The position numbers and the translations under genes are program-made. From Elymus sibiricus (lineage: Eukaryota; Streptophyta; Magnoliopsida; Poales; Poaceae), in assembly GCA_039707655.1 (NCBI GenBank), contig CM077665.1:141547148-141611147 (forward strand): a stretch of DNA of 64,000 nt. The letters run 5' to 3'. The notes below the pieces were generated by a model. The model was not told the DNA's origin, did not search any database, and saw nothing but the letters and a program-made list of their open reading frames with translations. Within the stretch, counting starts at the first letter, position 1. Each line of letters begins with the position of its first letter. This document shows, one piece after another, positions 20,903 to 33,207 of the stretch.

Positions 20903-23900
20903 AAGCAGATGAATAAGCAAGCCCTATGCTTATATAAGAATGTATTCTAAACCTGGCATGGAATTAACTGGAAAACATCGATCAAGCATGTCATAGCATG
21001 GATCAGGCATATACTCTGCATAACATAGCATGGCAATGATCACACTAGGTGCTTAAAGTATTTGCTGTTAACGAATATCAACTTACTCTCTTCTGGGTTA
21101 TCCCACAACCTTCAAAATACTCATGACTCAATGGGCACTTCCGAACACAAGGCAAGTCCTTTCATCATTATCATCGTTGTTACGGTTGACCACCTAGTGA
21201 GGCCTGGACAGACTGTCCAATATCGTGGACATGGCTATTCGAATAGGTTTTACACTCTGCAGAGGTTGCGCACTTTACCCACATCATGGAGCACCTGACC
21301 TCGGGATCCCATTCGGGTGGACCAGTGTTGCTCCAACGAAACCTGCCTGACCCGTGACTCTCCCATCGTACCACTGGCATTCATCCTCCCCCGGAGTCCT
21401 GCCCTAGGTGGCCCCTGTGTCATCTCGTGACACCTGCCACCGTCGTGGCCAAACAAACCGTCCCAAACGGGGACTCCCGGGCTAAACACTCAACTGGGCT
21501 CACAGGGTTATCGCCGCCTACCTGATCAGGGTAACACGCACGCATAACCCTCCCTGTCTGGGGGTACTGGTGAAAGAGCACGGAGCCAGACCAAGTCAAG
21601 GCCGTCCCATACCGGCAAATGTGGCTGCACGGATAAGTCCGGACAGGTGACTCTGGATCAATCGACTAGGTTCAGTTTATTAACTCAACTCAACATATCC
21701 ATCATCATACCATTACATCGACAATTATAAATGCTAACAGTCACTTAACAACAGCATAGCAAGATCATCGTACTGATAATCATGTCATGAGATCAAACCA
21801 TAGCACTAACATGATAATATTAATAACAATATTATTATTAGCATGGCAAAATGTGACATGAAAACAAGGCATGGCATCAGATGAAAAGTAATGCTAATAT
21901 CTAGTACCGATGTCATCACATGTGTATGCAAATGCAGACTAATACCTGATACAGATAAACACACAGGGTGCAAGCAAAGTCATCATGCAGGTCCGGAGCT
22001 CATGATAAGAGGTTGGCTTGCCTGGGGGTCGATGAATACGCCGGGAAGAAGTGCAAAAAGTCCGCGAAAAGAATTGCCAGAAACAGTCCTTTCTCAGAGG
22101 GGGCTGTTTACGGGCAAAGGCAAAATGGTCATTTCCACTATGTGAACACATTATGAAAATGGTACTAGCAGAACGGGCTGGACGAGACGAAGAAGTAGGC
22201 TTTGGAATCACCTCAATCGGAGTTATGGTCGCGGAGATATAGCCAGACGAAGTTCAGGGACCAATCTGTAAAACATAACTCTACAAACAGGTCCCTAGGG
22301 ATAAAATAGAAAATGCATTCCAGGAACTACGCTTTCGGGCAGTGAAAGCGTATTTCTGGCCGAAGCCGCAACACTTTGCGCTTTCACTGAAACGAAAGCG
22401 TAAAACGGAAAATATGCTTCCACTTAATCTGACTGGGGGCCCGGGTTGACTCTCTCTCTCTCCAGCTGACGTGCGGGCCCCGCCTCGTCTCCTGTCTCCT
22501 CCTCCTGTCTTCTTCTCCACCGCGACAAAGAGGCGAGTGCGGGCTCCGGCCGCCGGCCTGGCCGTCGCCTCGCCGCCCGAGGGTGCCGGCCGGAGGGCGC
22601 ACGGGCTACGTCCCTCGCCACGCCCATGGGTAGCCGCGGGGCTGCTCGGGGTGGACCACACCACCGGCGCCATGGGGTAGGCCGCAGTGACAGAGGCAAT
22701 GCAGGGGGCCGCGCCGGCGAGGCTCCCTCGACGGGGTTGAGTGTGGCGGCGGTTAGCAGACTCCTAGGGGAGGCTGAGGGAGCAGAGGAGCGGGAGGGGG
22801 ATGGGCCAGGAGCGGCGGCTGGCCGAGGGGATCGGCGGCGGCCTTGCGGCCATGGAAGGGAACAGAGAGCTCCGGGGCTCGAGGGGAGAGGGAATGGGGC
22901 TCGATGCTGGTCGGGAGAGGCTCGGGCACACCTTAAATAGGCTCGGTGAGGAGCTAGCCGACGCCGGCCGAAGCTCCGAGAGGGCGGCACCGTGGCGGAG
23001 CTCGAGCGGGGAATCTATGTCGGCAGAGGCGGCCACCGGCTAGGGGGCGAGGGGGAGAGGGCTCCAGAGGACTCACGCACACGGTGGGCAGCTCGCCGAT
23101 GATCCCGGACGGGCTGGAACCTGCTGGAGGTGCGCTCCCGACGAGTACGAAGCACAGAGCGCGGTTTTGGCGTGCTCTGCACGTGGTCACCACGTGGCCA
23201 CGGTGTTGCCACGCCCTGCTTGATGCCAAACTATGTCTGGAGTGTGTCTTGATCCTCAAGTAGGTGAGATACGCCGATGGACAGCACCAGGGGGTTCCAG
23301 AGTGATCGATTTGGCCTCAAATGCAAATTGACAGGAAATTGTTTGTCATGTGCTGTGGTCAACACATTGCTCCTCTTGGCTTGACCTTGGGCAGAGGTTA
23401 ATCATCTACTAAGGTGACTAACTTGGACAAATCTCAGCTCAAACAAGCAACTCTACGTGGTACCTCCTTTGCAAAGTGCTAGACTGGAAAGAAATAGAAA
23501 CCAGATGGTTCTGAGGAATTGGCTCGATGAAAATGGCACAAATTTGGTGGAGACCAATAATTTAGGCATATGGAGGCACTGTAAAAATTTCATACCATTT
23601 GCATAATTAAAAATGGTACTTCCTTCACAGTGCTCCAATCTGGACAGAAACTTGGTAAATTTGCTGAGGAAGATTGGCTAGATGAAATGGGCTAGTTTTT
23701 GGTGTCCAAGGGTAATATCTCATAATGAATCACCCTGCAAAATTTTAGCCCAAGAAGATCAAGGAATCAAGCACTTCCTTTGCAACAGGGAAATCTGGCC
23801 AGAATTTGCAAAGGGATACTGTGCTCAAATTTTGAATTGTGGAACTTGATATTTTGATAGAAATGGTGAAGATATGGGTTGGGAAAGCTCCATAAATTAT

Positions 23901-24477
23901 TTGGGATTTTTCCTAGCTACCAAGATGGTAGTTCCTTTGGAAAGGACCCAAATTGCAATATTGACTTTAAATAGGAAAAGGCAATTTCCACTATTTAATT
24001 ATGGCCAATATTTTTATGAGGGCTCAATATGACCACCAAGAATATCTCCACAAGTTTTTAGGAACTTTGGAGATGGATAGATATTTTCCTGGATTTAATT
24101 CCTTAGAAAGGCTGAAGAAGGAATTAATTCTAGATGAGAAATATTGCATATGATTTGGCAATATTCTAGGGTGTATGAGTGAAGGAGGATCTCTGGAAAT
24201 TTTGGAAGGGTTAACAGAGCAAGGAAAATGATAGCTCCTTTGTAAACACAAAGGCAGGATTTCCAGTTCCAATAATTTGAAACTAGGATTTGAATGAGAT
24301 TCGGGGTTTAATGATGGAAGGTTGGCTGGCACAAGAACATGGGAAAGGCACTGAGAGGTTTGGGATTGTTTGGGTTCACCTGGTTACTTACCAGATTCCA
24401 GAGGAAAAATTTGGGAGAAAAAAGCTAGGAAGGAATAATAGCACAAAAATTGATAACCCGATTTTTGGGGTGTTACA
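20903..24477 (-). repeat. E2 left (3') LTR, outer end deleted
   Basis: Aligns with 33552-37131. Divergence is near 5% in the first 600 bp and looks lower further in. The outermost ~344 bp present in the right copy (33208-33551) are absent, along with some 60 bp of the Athila-like integrase, so a deletion removed the left border and the target-site duplication. Confidence 0.85.
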
Positions 24478-24491
24478 AACCTCCCCCCCTT
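24478..24491 (-). other. E2 polypurine tract
   Basis: The minus strand reads AAGGGGGGGAGGTT directly before TGTAACACCCC of the 3' LTR. Confidence 0.85.
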
Positions 24492-25907
24492 AAAAGAATC
24501 TCGTCCTCAAGATTCCTAGGGTTAGCTTAGAACAAATATTACGCCTCCTAGAAAAACCTCTGGGTTGGGTCTATACCCTGTGGTTGAAAACAACCGGCTT
24601 AAGAGTATCGAAAACTGGTACACCCAGATCGAGATACGGATATCGCGGGATCTATTCCACGGGTAGGGGTCGCTGGGTAGACCTGACATTTTTAGAAAAA
24701 GCAGAATTTCCTTTTTCAAAAAATGCTCGGGGTACCACAATGAATAGTGGCCTTTCTCGCTGTCAGGTCGGCCCAAGGCCCACTGGCAGCCTTCTTCTTC
24801 TTTCTCCGGCTAACGGCTCTCTCTCGTTCTCGCGCTGTCCCGAGTGTGGCTAGGCACTGCGCACGCCTAGCTCCTGGGGCACAAAGCACCCTACAATGAT
24901 AGTGCGCGGCGTGCACGAGGCCAATGCAGAGAGCACTCCCATCGCGGGCCAACGCCGGTCGGCACTGCTCGCGGATTCGCCTCCTGGACGCCGGTGATCG
25001 AGCGATGCGTGGTCTCCTGGATCTTGCTCACCGTACACCAGGCTAGGGCTATAATAACGACCGCGGTTTTCTTCTCTCTTCCACCTCCACCCTACCTCAC
25101 CTCTTCCTCCTCTTCTCCTTCTCGTTCTGGTTGCAGGAGCGCGAGGCAAAGCGTTAATGGGGGACGTGGGTTCGAAGCTGATCACGATCCTCCTGGCTGG
25201 TCTACTGGCGGCATTGGTTGGCTCCTCGCTGCTGTTGAGCGTGATGATCCTCGATGATCGCCAGGATGCTGCTACCAGAGGGGTGGCTGGTGGTCATCTA
25301 CGCCGTCTCAGGTTAGCGGAATGAGCGCGGGCGGTGGCGGGGCGAGGGGGCGCTCTGTCAACATCACGCAAGACGGGGACAGAGGTGCCGCTGGGTCTGT
25401 GGTTAGTGCGGTGCGGTCAGCGGAGCTCTACCAGCGTGGAGGCCACGCTGCTGGTTGCTCCTCGCTGAACGACATCCGCAATGAGTGGGTGTTGGGGTAG
25501 CATCAGGGTTTAGATCTTGCACTAGAAGGGTTGTAACGGTTTATGTTGCAATAAAATTTCTCAGAATTTCTCCGAGATTGCAACCGGGTTTTGGGAAAGG
25601 ATTTTGGGACCGGGGAATTATTGGATAGAGCTGGTTTTCCAGAATGCTGGGTTCGGCAAAACTGGCTACGGAGTAAGCACAAATGGGTATGGATAGGTGA
25701 CTTTGCATTCTGCCCGAGTACTGCTGCGATTGTACTCAGGAGAAGGAACTTGGCATGCAGACATTGCTCACACGATACACATGCACTCTATTCAGACTAA
25801 TATGTAGGCAAATGCAAAATGCACATAGTAGCAAAATGCAGACGTAGGAAAGAAACACATCAAGGATGTTACACTAAGGTGATTTAATGCTAGTGGGTGT
25901 ATGTATT
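24492..25907 (-). other. E2 interior, 3' part, no gene seen
   Basis: About 1.4 kb between the PPT and the nested CACTA. Frames at 24850-25185 (minus) and 24994-25257 (plus) are short, overlapping and without domains. Nothing is recognisable as retroviral coding. Confidence 0.6.
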
Positions 25908-25935
25908 CACTACTGGAATCAGGATCTTTGCCGTC
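25908..25935 (+). repeat. Left terminal inverted repeat of the small CACTA
   Basis: 28 bases identical to the reverse complement of 31633-31660. It starts CACTACTGG and ends TTTGCCGTC. Confidence 0.95.
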
Positions 25936-26345
25936 TACCATGGCTGACGGCAAAGGCATGCATGGCGGACGGCAAAGGTCTTTGCCGTCAGCCAGCAGAC
26001 GGCACCACATCCGGCTGAACAAGCTACGGTAAAGGGCACTTTGCCGTATGCTGGCAGACGGCAAAGATGCAAAGGTCTTTGCCGTCTACCAGCAAACGGC
26101 AAAGGGCATGGACGGCACACGTGGCAGCTTAGGTCCGTTAAGGGGTTAACGGCGTGCTTTGCCGTCTGCTAACAGATGGCAAAGATGCAAAGTTCTTTGC
26201 CGTCTGCTAGCAGACGGCAAAGCAACCACATAGGCCAGCCCAGTGCCCCCCAGCTTGCACAGGTAGCTGCCACGTGGCAGCTTTGCCGTCTGCCGGCCGA
26301 TGGCAAAGAACTTTGCCGTCTGCCAGCGGACGGCAAAGTGCCTGT
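25936..26345. repeat. Left subterminal repeat block of the small CACTA
   Basis: At least eight copies, in both orientations, of tttgccgtc(t/a)gc and gcagacggcaaag. CACTA subterminal repeats bind the element's DNA-binding protein; here the core would be TTTGCCGTC. Confidence 0.85.
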
Positions 26346-27545
26346 ACTGCCCCTGTTTTTTCTGTTTTTTCTTAAATTCAATCAATTTCACAGATATATA
26401 TATATACACATTTGAAAATACTTTCAACAAGCATACATATCCCTGCCATATGGATATGATCATCCAACACATATACATACCAACTCAAAAGTCCATATCC
26501 AACATATATATATAGCCAACATATATCCAATAACAAGCATACAATGGTTTCATCCATACATACATATATAGGTAGCAAGTTTCACATTGTTCATCCTACA
26601 AAATCAAAACAAAAACGAAGGACAAGGAGAAGAGTAGACTCCATCAACGCAAGCTTCTGTGATCTAAAGCAAATCTGCAAATTGGGAAAGAAGAAAGTTA
26701 GAAGAAGAACAAGAAGAAGAAGAAGAAGAAGAAGTAGAAGTAGAAGAAGAAGAATTTTTCTTCTCTTTCTTTTTCTCCTCTTCTTTATCTTCTTCTTCTT
26801 CTAACGAAGGTAACTTAGGTAATTATTCCATTTTTTAGCTAAGCTAGTTAAAAATGCTAAGTGTAGGTCATTATAGAGCTAAGCTAGGTAAATAGGTCAT
26901 TTTGGAGGTTAGTAAGGTTATTATGTCATTTTCGAGGAAAATAAGCTAAGTCAATGTCATTTTGGAGGTAACCAAGATTATTATGCCATTTTTGACCTAA
27001 GTATGCTAAGTATGTCATAAATGAACTAAAGAAGCTAAGTATAGGTCATTTTTGAGCTAACCTAGGTAGTTATGCCATTTTTTAGCTAACTAAGCATATT
27101 TATTCATTTTGGAGGACAAAATGGTAAGTATAGGTCATTTTTAAGCTATCCTAGTTAAAATCGGTCATTTTGGAGCTAGGTAAGGTTATTTTGTCATTTT
27201 GGAGGAAAATAAACTAATGATATGACAGTTTGGAGCTAAACCAAGGTTATTATGCCATTTTTTTACCTAAGTAAGCTAATTATGTCATAAATGAACTAGC
27301 TAAGCTAAGTATAGATCATTATTGAGCTATCCTAGGTAGTTATGCCATTTTTTAGCTAACTAAGCATATTAAGTCATTTTGGAGGAAAAAATGCTAAGTA
27401 TAGGTCATTTTATAGCTATCCTAGGTAAAATATGTCATTTTGGAGCTAAGTAAGGTTATTATGTCATTTTCGAGGAAAATAAGCTAAGTATAGGTCATTT
27501 TGGAGCTAAATAGGTCATTTCTTAAGCTAAGTATGCATTTGTTAA
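26346..27545. repeat. Low-complexity region and tcatttt-type array in the small CACTA
   Basis: 26390-26580 is AT-rich with ta runs. 26699-26760 is a (gaa)n stretch. From about 26815 to 27545 a degenerate unit of 35-60 bp recurs, built on (a/g)ggtcattttggagctaag and ttatgtcattttggagg, more than fifteen times. No gene is seen; the plus frame 26544-26804 is an artefact of the gaa run. Confidence 0.8.
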
Positions 27546-27669
27546 GCAAAACACTTGGGAAAACTTACCATCATCACGGAGGTGAAGGACCGGTCGGGTT
27601 TGCGCCAGTGTGAGACGAAGAAGGACCGGTCGGGGTTGCGGCAGACGCAGAAGGATCGGTCGATGCTTG

Positions 27670-29883
27670 TCAGGAGGCATGCTGCACCAAAGATCATTTG
27701 CAATGTCTCGTTAGCATGATGCAACTCAAATGTGAATACTAGTAACTAATGACCATTCAAATGAAACTCACCGTGGGCGCTATACCAATCGGGGGCATCG
27801 GCGGAGGGGTCTGACCGTTGTTCTGGCACACGGTCTGCACATTTTGTTTTCACGAGTCAGTCATATTAGTTAGTGATGAAACGAACATTAGGTGCATGAT
27901 TTGGCTAATATGCAGGAGAAACTTACCACGAGGAGCTCGTATAGGGCCCGGTGAGACGCGTCGTTCCGGTTCCTCTCCTCCTCCCACATCCTAGCCGTCC
28001 TCTCCTCCATGTCCCTCTCCCTCTCCGCCGCCTGACTGTTTGCCTCCGCCAGAAGCTCCTGGGCCCTAGCCTCGATGGCGAGCTCCATTGGCCATGGACG
28101 AGGCCTTATCTCAGGATTGGAGGTCGTCTGGCGCTTCTTGATCTCCGGGAGAGTTCTAGGACAACGTATCAGTCCATCCCCAATGGCTATCGAGCCATGG
28201 GGCCTCCCGCCACCAGATATCACCATGAGCTCTGGATCAAAAGGACTCTGGCTCGGGTTGAAGTCCTCCCCTTTCCTCGTCTTCCCCTCATCTCTGTAAC
28301 TCACGAGCTTGTTGTGGGAGGAGATGTTGCTGAAGCTCTCTGGATGATCGAGGTCATCCTCAGAGAATGCCTTGGCCTTCTTGTACGGGGCAGTATGGGC
28401 CATGGCATAGAGGTCGAACAGCGGTGGCACCTCCTTCTTGTTGTGTCGCGCCTAAACGAGAGGAACAAAATATTAGTTAAGGGCTCAAGCTAGCATGAAG
28501 AATGAAATTGCATGAATCATGAAGCAAACCACATACCCAGTGATCCCCGAACTCAAACAGGTTGGAGCTCCCTTGATGGTGTGGCTCACCTTTCATTTGG
28601 GCACGCTTATCCTTGGCCTTGTTGTGGATGGCTAGCCATTGGGGAGAGCACCACTCATCCACCAACGCCTCCCAATAGTCCATCCTATCCGCACACCATC
28701 TCGGGGGCACCTAAGTTAGACAAGAGAAATTTCAGCGCTACGCCTACGAATCAAATCAAGGAAACTAAGTACAAGGCCTTAATAATAGGTAATTACCTTC
28801 ATGTACTTCTCCTTACTCAAAAACTTGGCGCGGCACTTCTTCTTGGCCCTCTTAATGTTAGTCGAGGCGTAGTAGTCTCGAACAGCCTGCACCCGAGTCT
28901 CGTGCTGTAAGTTCTGAAATAGGTGCTTGCACTCGGCTATGAGAACAATAGCCGCGTCCGCCTCGTGTTCCTCAAGACACCTGTAGAAGGTCTGCAATCA
29001 AACAAGACAACAACGATTAGTACAATCACTAGGTGCTGTTGATTTTTAATTCTGTAAAGGAGAAATTACCCAAAACCGCCGGATCACAATGTCGGCCACC
29101 GTCTCGCACAAGACACCGTCGACCCTCTCCTCCGGCGGGGCCGAGGCAGCCACGTACAGCTCCCAGCTCAGTGCTAGCTGTCGAACCTCACCCTCACCGG
29201 GCAACGTGACCCACCCCAGGAAATGGTGCCGGCAAAGCACACCAAGGACCTGGTTGGGCTTGCGGACACCAGGGGCGTGTTTCCAACCCCTGCAGTATGA
29301 CAAGGCCAACACATTAGATATTAATTTGAAGAAACATAAAGGCAAAAGGTTAAAAAAGAGTAAATGAACTTACATCTCCCCATTAGGCACAATCAACCAC
29401 CTCTGATCGCGGGTCGCCGGCACGGGCGGGAGCTTTGTACCACCACGTTGGTAGACCTTCTTGCCCTACTCAACCAGCTCGCCCTCTCTATAGCTATCCT
29501 CAGAAAAGCTGTCCTTGCCACCATCGGCATGGCCACTAGCCTCCGGAGTCACGTGGGATGGAGACTCTGGGACCGGAGTCTCCTGGGACGAAGACTCTGG
29601 GACCGGAGTCTCCTGGGACGAAGGCTCGGCGACCCGAGGCTCGTCGGCCCGAGGCTCGTGGACCGGAGTCCGAGACGGGTCCAAGTCAGACGGGTCCACC
29701 TGAGACAGAGCACTCCAGTGGTCGGGAGAATCAGCTGGGGGTGGCGGCGAGGAAGGCGCTCTCCGGAGGTGTCTGCATACTGTGTACCAGCGCTCTCCGG
29801 AGGTGCTCGGGTGGAATAATAACACCCCTCCCAGCACGCGCCGAGGAAGGAGGCTCGGAACGCTCTCGACCCGCGCCCACCAT
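27670..29883 (-). pseudogene. CACTA accessory gene, Transposase_24-like, seven exons, damaged exon 1
   Basis: My minus-strand model has exons 29883-29374, 29289-29070, 28991-28797, 28710-28537, 28451-27927, 27834-27772 and 27681 to a TGA at 27670. Introns are GT-AG and phases match across exons 2-6. Conserved-looking wording includes GWKHAPGVRKPNQVLGVLC (exon 2) and DEWCSPQWLAIHNKAKDKRA with MKGEPHHQGS (exon 4), which I associate with the Ptta/En/Spm plant transposase family (PF03004). Exon 5 contains a Glu/Arg-rich coiled coil (QAAERERDMEERTARMWEE). Exon 1 has a net frameshift between 29883 and 29837 and a TAG at 29468-29466, plus a tandem SSQETPVPE repeat. The role would be DNA binding at subterminal repeats, inferred from the family. 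Confidence 0.7.
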
Positions 29884-30420
29884 CTGTCAACACCTGCAAT
29901 GACAAAGAGTAAACGAAATTAGTACAACATAAAAAAATTGAATACCTAATAACATGAACTAATTAATAATATATATGTACAAAATAATACTTGAATACCT
30001 GACATTACTAATATTAATCTTCATCGTCTATATATGCTCTGGGATCAATAAATGCATAATCATCATCACTATCAGTAATGACGTGCTCATCAGCATCATC
30101 AATAAATGCATCAACATGTGGAAGGCCTCCTTTATGTAAAAGGCCGAAGAGCACCTTTTTCAGGATCGGGGTGTCGGGGGTGTCGTGTCGGGGTCGGGGT
30201 GTCGGGGGTGTCGTGTCGGGGTAGGGGTGCTGTGTCGGGGTCGGGGGTGCCGTGTCGGGGTGTCGTGTCGGGGGTCGGGGTGTCGGTGGTGTCGTGTCGG
30301 GGTCGACCCTCGACTCCTTTTCCCCTCGATCCTCGACCCCTCGACCACTCGGCGACCCTCTTTTCCCTCGGCGACCCTCGACCATCGGCGACCCTCTTTT
30401 TCTACTTTTCCTACTTCTTT
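29884..30420. other. Upstream region of the CACTA accessory gene
   Basis: 30165-30305 is a gtcggggtgtcgg tandem stretch, which creates false frames on both strands. I see no further exon with confidence. Confidence 0.5.
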
Positions 30421-30467
30421 TTTTCATCTTCTACTTCTACTTTTTTTTCATCTTCTTCTTCTTTCTT

Positions 30468-30498
<31 letters not shown>

Positions 30499-30724
30499 TT
30501 CTTCTACTTATTGTTCTTTTTTTTCATCTTCTTCTTCTTCCTCTTCTTCTTCTTCTAACTCTTCTTCTTTTACTTCTTTTTTTTCATCTTTCTTGTTTAT
30601 TCTTAAAAAACAGAAAAAAAAACCTAAACTAAACTAAACGAAATCTAACCTAAACTAAACTAAACTAAACTAAACTAAGCTAAACTAACCTAAACTAAAC
30701 TAAACTAAACAAACCTAAACTAAA
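30421..30724. repeat. (ttc)n tract and taaac-rich stretch
   Basis: 30421-30600 is almost only ttc/ttt units. 30620-30724 is a run of ctaaactaaa units. The plus frames 30106-30637 arise from it. Confidence 0.9.
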
Positions 30725-31254
30725 TCTAAAAAAACAGAAAAAAAAACAGAAAAACTCACCACGGGGAGGGGGCGCGGGTTGAGGAGGCAGGCCACGGGGA
30801 GGGGGCGCGGGTTGAGGAGGCCGAGGGGAAGGGCGGCCGGCGACGGTGCGGCTCCGGCGGCGGGGCGGGGCGGCGCGGCTCCAGCGATGGGGCGGGGCAG
30901 GGCGGCCGCCGCGGCCTGCGTCCGCTGGGCGGGGCGGCCAGGCGGGGCGGGCGGGTGGCCGGCGACGGGGCGTGCTCCGGGGGGCGGGGCTGGCCAGCGG
31001 CGCCTCGGGCTCCGGGGGGTGGCGTGGGGCGGCGGCGGCTCGGGCACGGGGGCGGCGCGGGTGAGGTGAGGGGAGAGAGAGAGAGAGGGGAGAGAGAGAG
31101 GGGTGGGGCGCGGGGCGGGCTCCGGGGGGCGGGGCTGGCTGGCGGCGCCACGGGCTCCGGGGGGTGGCGCGGGGCGGCGGCGGCTCGGGCACGGGGGCGG
31201 CGCAGGTGAGGTGAGGGGAGAGAGAGAGGGGTGGGGCGCGGGGCGCTAACTGTT
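30725..31254. repeat. GC-rich tandem block in the small CACTA
   Basis: Two units of accacggggagggggcgcgg begin near 30757 and 30791. A larger duplicated unit containing gctccggggggcggggctgg recurs at about 30976 and 31120. The frames 30695-31297 and 30756-31151 are compositional. Confidence 0.75.
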
Positions 31255-31632
31255 TTAGATAGGTCAAATCTCTTTGCCGTCTGCTAGCAGACGACAAAGA
31301 GCCTAGCTAGTGGGGTGGGGCCGGGGGGGGGAACGGGCGTTAGTTGGCCACTTTCTTTGCCGTCTGCTAGCTGACGGCATAGAAGCTTTGCCGTCAGCTA
31401 GCAGACGGCAAAGAAAGTGGCCGTTAGGTGGTTCTCATTAGTGGGCCACACTTCCTCTTTGCCGTCTGCTAGCTGACGGCAAAGCTTCTATGCCGTCAGC
31501 TAGCAGACGGCAAAGAGATGGCTGACGGCAAACATGATCTTTGCCGTTAGCTCTTTGTTTGCCGTCAGTTTTCTGTAAGCTGATGGCAAAGACCTTCTTT
31601 GCCGTCAGCTAGCTGACAACAAAGAGCTGGCT
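31255..31632. repeat. Right subterminal repeat block of the small CACTA
   Basis: Same tttgccgtc core in both orientations, including near-perfect palindromes such as the pair around 31382-31412. Confidence 0.85.
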
Positions 31633-31660
31633 GACGGCAAAGATCCTGATTCCAGTAGTG
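31633..31660 (-). repeat. Right terminal inverted repeat of the small CACTA
   Basis: Ends ...CCAGTAGTG at 31660. Exact partner of 25908-25935. Confidence 0.95.
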
Positions 31661-33187
31661 ACTCCTGGTATACATACACCTACACCAGCTCGCATTTCAT
31701 TAGGGACTCCAGGCGAGTCCGTTGTTATTACGTGTAAGTGCTCTACTGACTAAAATCTTGTTAAGAATCTACAGCCAGCTCTGCTAAACATTTCTGCTTA
31801 ACAGAGTGATAGATGAACCAAGCACACAAGGCAAACAAGCATACATAACATTACAACAGCACACAAGCACAAGCAGTACAAGCAGTACAACCATACAACA
31901 ACATGCAGCCTTACTAGGCAGCTGACAGCAACAACTCACTCCGAACTACAGAGTCCTAATCCTAGACGCAGGCGAAGAAACAGTCTGCGCAACACACATA
32001 CTCGCGGCATCTCTTGGCTTCGCTCACTGCTGGAGCCACAACTGGGCCTACTCTTGCTGGGGCTCTCCTGGGGGACGAAGGCTGAGCCAACTTCCGTCTT
32101 CATCGTCAGACACCTCTATGGGTTGATTCTCAACTGCTGGAGCTGCAGTGGGAACTTGACGGAACACATCCCGACGGCGAAGTTGCCGGATAGCTCCTTG
32201 AATGGCATTTGGGTGGATGTTGCCTGGGCGATACAGGTCCAAAGATTGCGAGAGTGGTACTAGCTACGAAGGTGGCACTGGGTTTGGTAACAGGGAACGG
32301 GTGGTCTGCGATGCAATTTGACGGGCCGCACGGTATGCTCCCGTAACAACCCGTGCGATGTCATGGTCAATGGCTCTGAACTCTCTAAGAATGCCAGGGA
32401 GCAGTAGTCCCTGGGAAGCAATGAACTGGACCAGTCGAGCTATTCCTGGGTCGGCATCTCCAACTACGCTGGAGAAATCGCAACCTGTGTTAGACGAAGA
32501 GGGAAAATAGCGGAACTCCTGCATCTCCGCTACTTGGGTGATGGCTTCCGCGGCAGCTATCTGGACAGCCAACGCGGGGGTGAGCATGGGTTTGCCCCGA
32601 AAATTCTTGGGCTTCCCATCCGCTGTTGGACTTGGGTTGATATGCGCCTTTGCATAAAATCAGCAAAGGTGGGGAACGGGTTCCGATTGGAACACCAGAT
32701 ACACCGGAGGAGTACTACAGTCAAGGGCTTGAGTGAGCATACTCGAAAGGAGGGGCGGAAAGACGAGATAACCATTAGCCAAAGTTCGGCTATGGAAAGT
32801 TGGTGTTTTGGAAGAACTGGCCATGGCTGCTGGTTTGAGGATACTAGCTTGGGTCTCTTGCAGGGATCTGGCTTACTGGATGGAGAGAGCTGCGACTCGC
32901 AGGTGGGAGGGGTTAAATAGGCAGTCGGACTGGGACACACCAGCATGGCGTGGATCCTTCTCGTGCCGGGTAGAAGATACGCCGGTACGGCCGACAACTA
33001 AGTAGGGTCGCGGTCCAATCCAGAGGGGCTGGGTGGGCGGGCAGCTGGGTAGGGACACGTCCATTCCGACTGCACCGCATGTTGATCAACAATGGCCATG
33101 TCAGATACCGGCGATGGGTCAACTCTATTGGGCTCACTACCAGTTGAAAAGGAGGGTGGTTTGGTGCCAGGGTAACCTATAGCCAGC
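31661..33187 (-). other. E2 interior, 5' part with degenerate unknown frames
   Basis: Lies between the PBS and the nested CACTA. Minus frames at 32557-32997, 32264-32587 and 32048-32242 overlap or follow each other with shifts, so a single ancestral protein of about 300 residues is possible. Composition is Ala/Pro/Arg-rich with no gag zinc knuckle or protease motif. Confidence 0.45.
32048..32587 (-). pseudogene. Unknown broken frame in the E2 interior
   Basis: Two minus-strand frames, 32587-32264 (107 codons) and 32242-32048 (64 codons). The first contains an Ala/Ile-rich helical stretch (ALAVQIAAAEAITQVAEM); the second ends in an acidic patch (EVSDDEDGS). I do not recognise a family. Placed where gag would start in an autonomous relative, it could be a gag remnant or a captured sequence. 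Confidence 0.3.
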
Positions 33188-33203
33188 CTGGCTCTGATAC
33201 CAC
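33188..33203 (-). other. E2 primer-binding site
   Basis: The minus strand reads GTGGTATCAGAGCCAGG, five bases after the 5' LTR end. This is the initiator tRNA-Met type. Confidence 0.88.
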
Positions 33204-33207
33204 GTCC

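Larger units (their letters stand above)
25908..31660 (-). mobile_element. Small CACTA transposon, no TNP2, nested in E2
   Basis: 5,753 bp with perfect 28-bp terminal inverted repeats beginning CACTACTGGAATCAGGATCT, and subterminal blocks of the palindrome-like unit TTTGCCGTCTGC...GCAGACGGCAAAG at both ends. Flanking triplets are att (left) and act (right), so the 3-bp duplication is at best imperfect. It encodes a multi-exon Transposase_24-type accessory protein on the minus strand but no TNP2-type transposase, so it would need help in trans. Confidence 0.9.

Noticed and set aside
30106..30637. Plus frames rich in Phe/Ser
   Set aside because: They are translations of the (ttc)n tract and gtcgggg repeats.
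25905..31663. Clean 3-bp target duplication for the small CACTA
   Set aside because: Flanking triplets are att and act, so a duplication is not demonstrated even though the terminal repeats are perfect.
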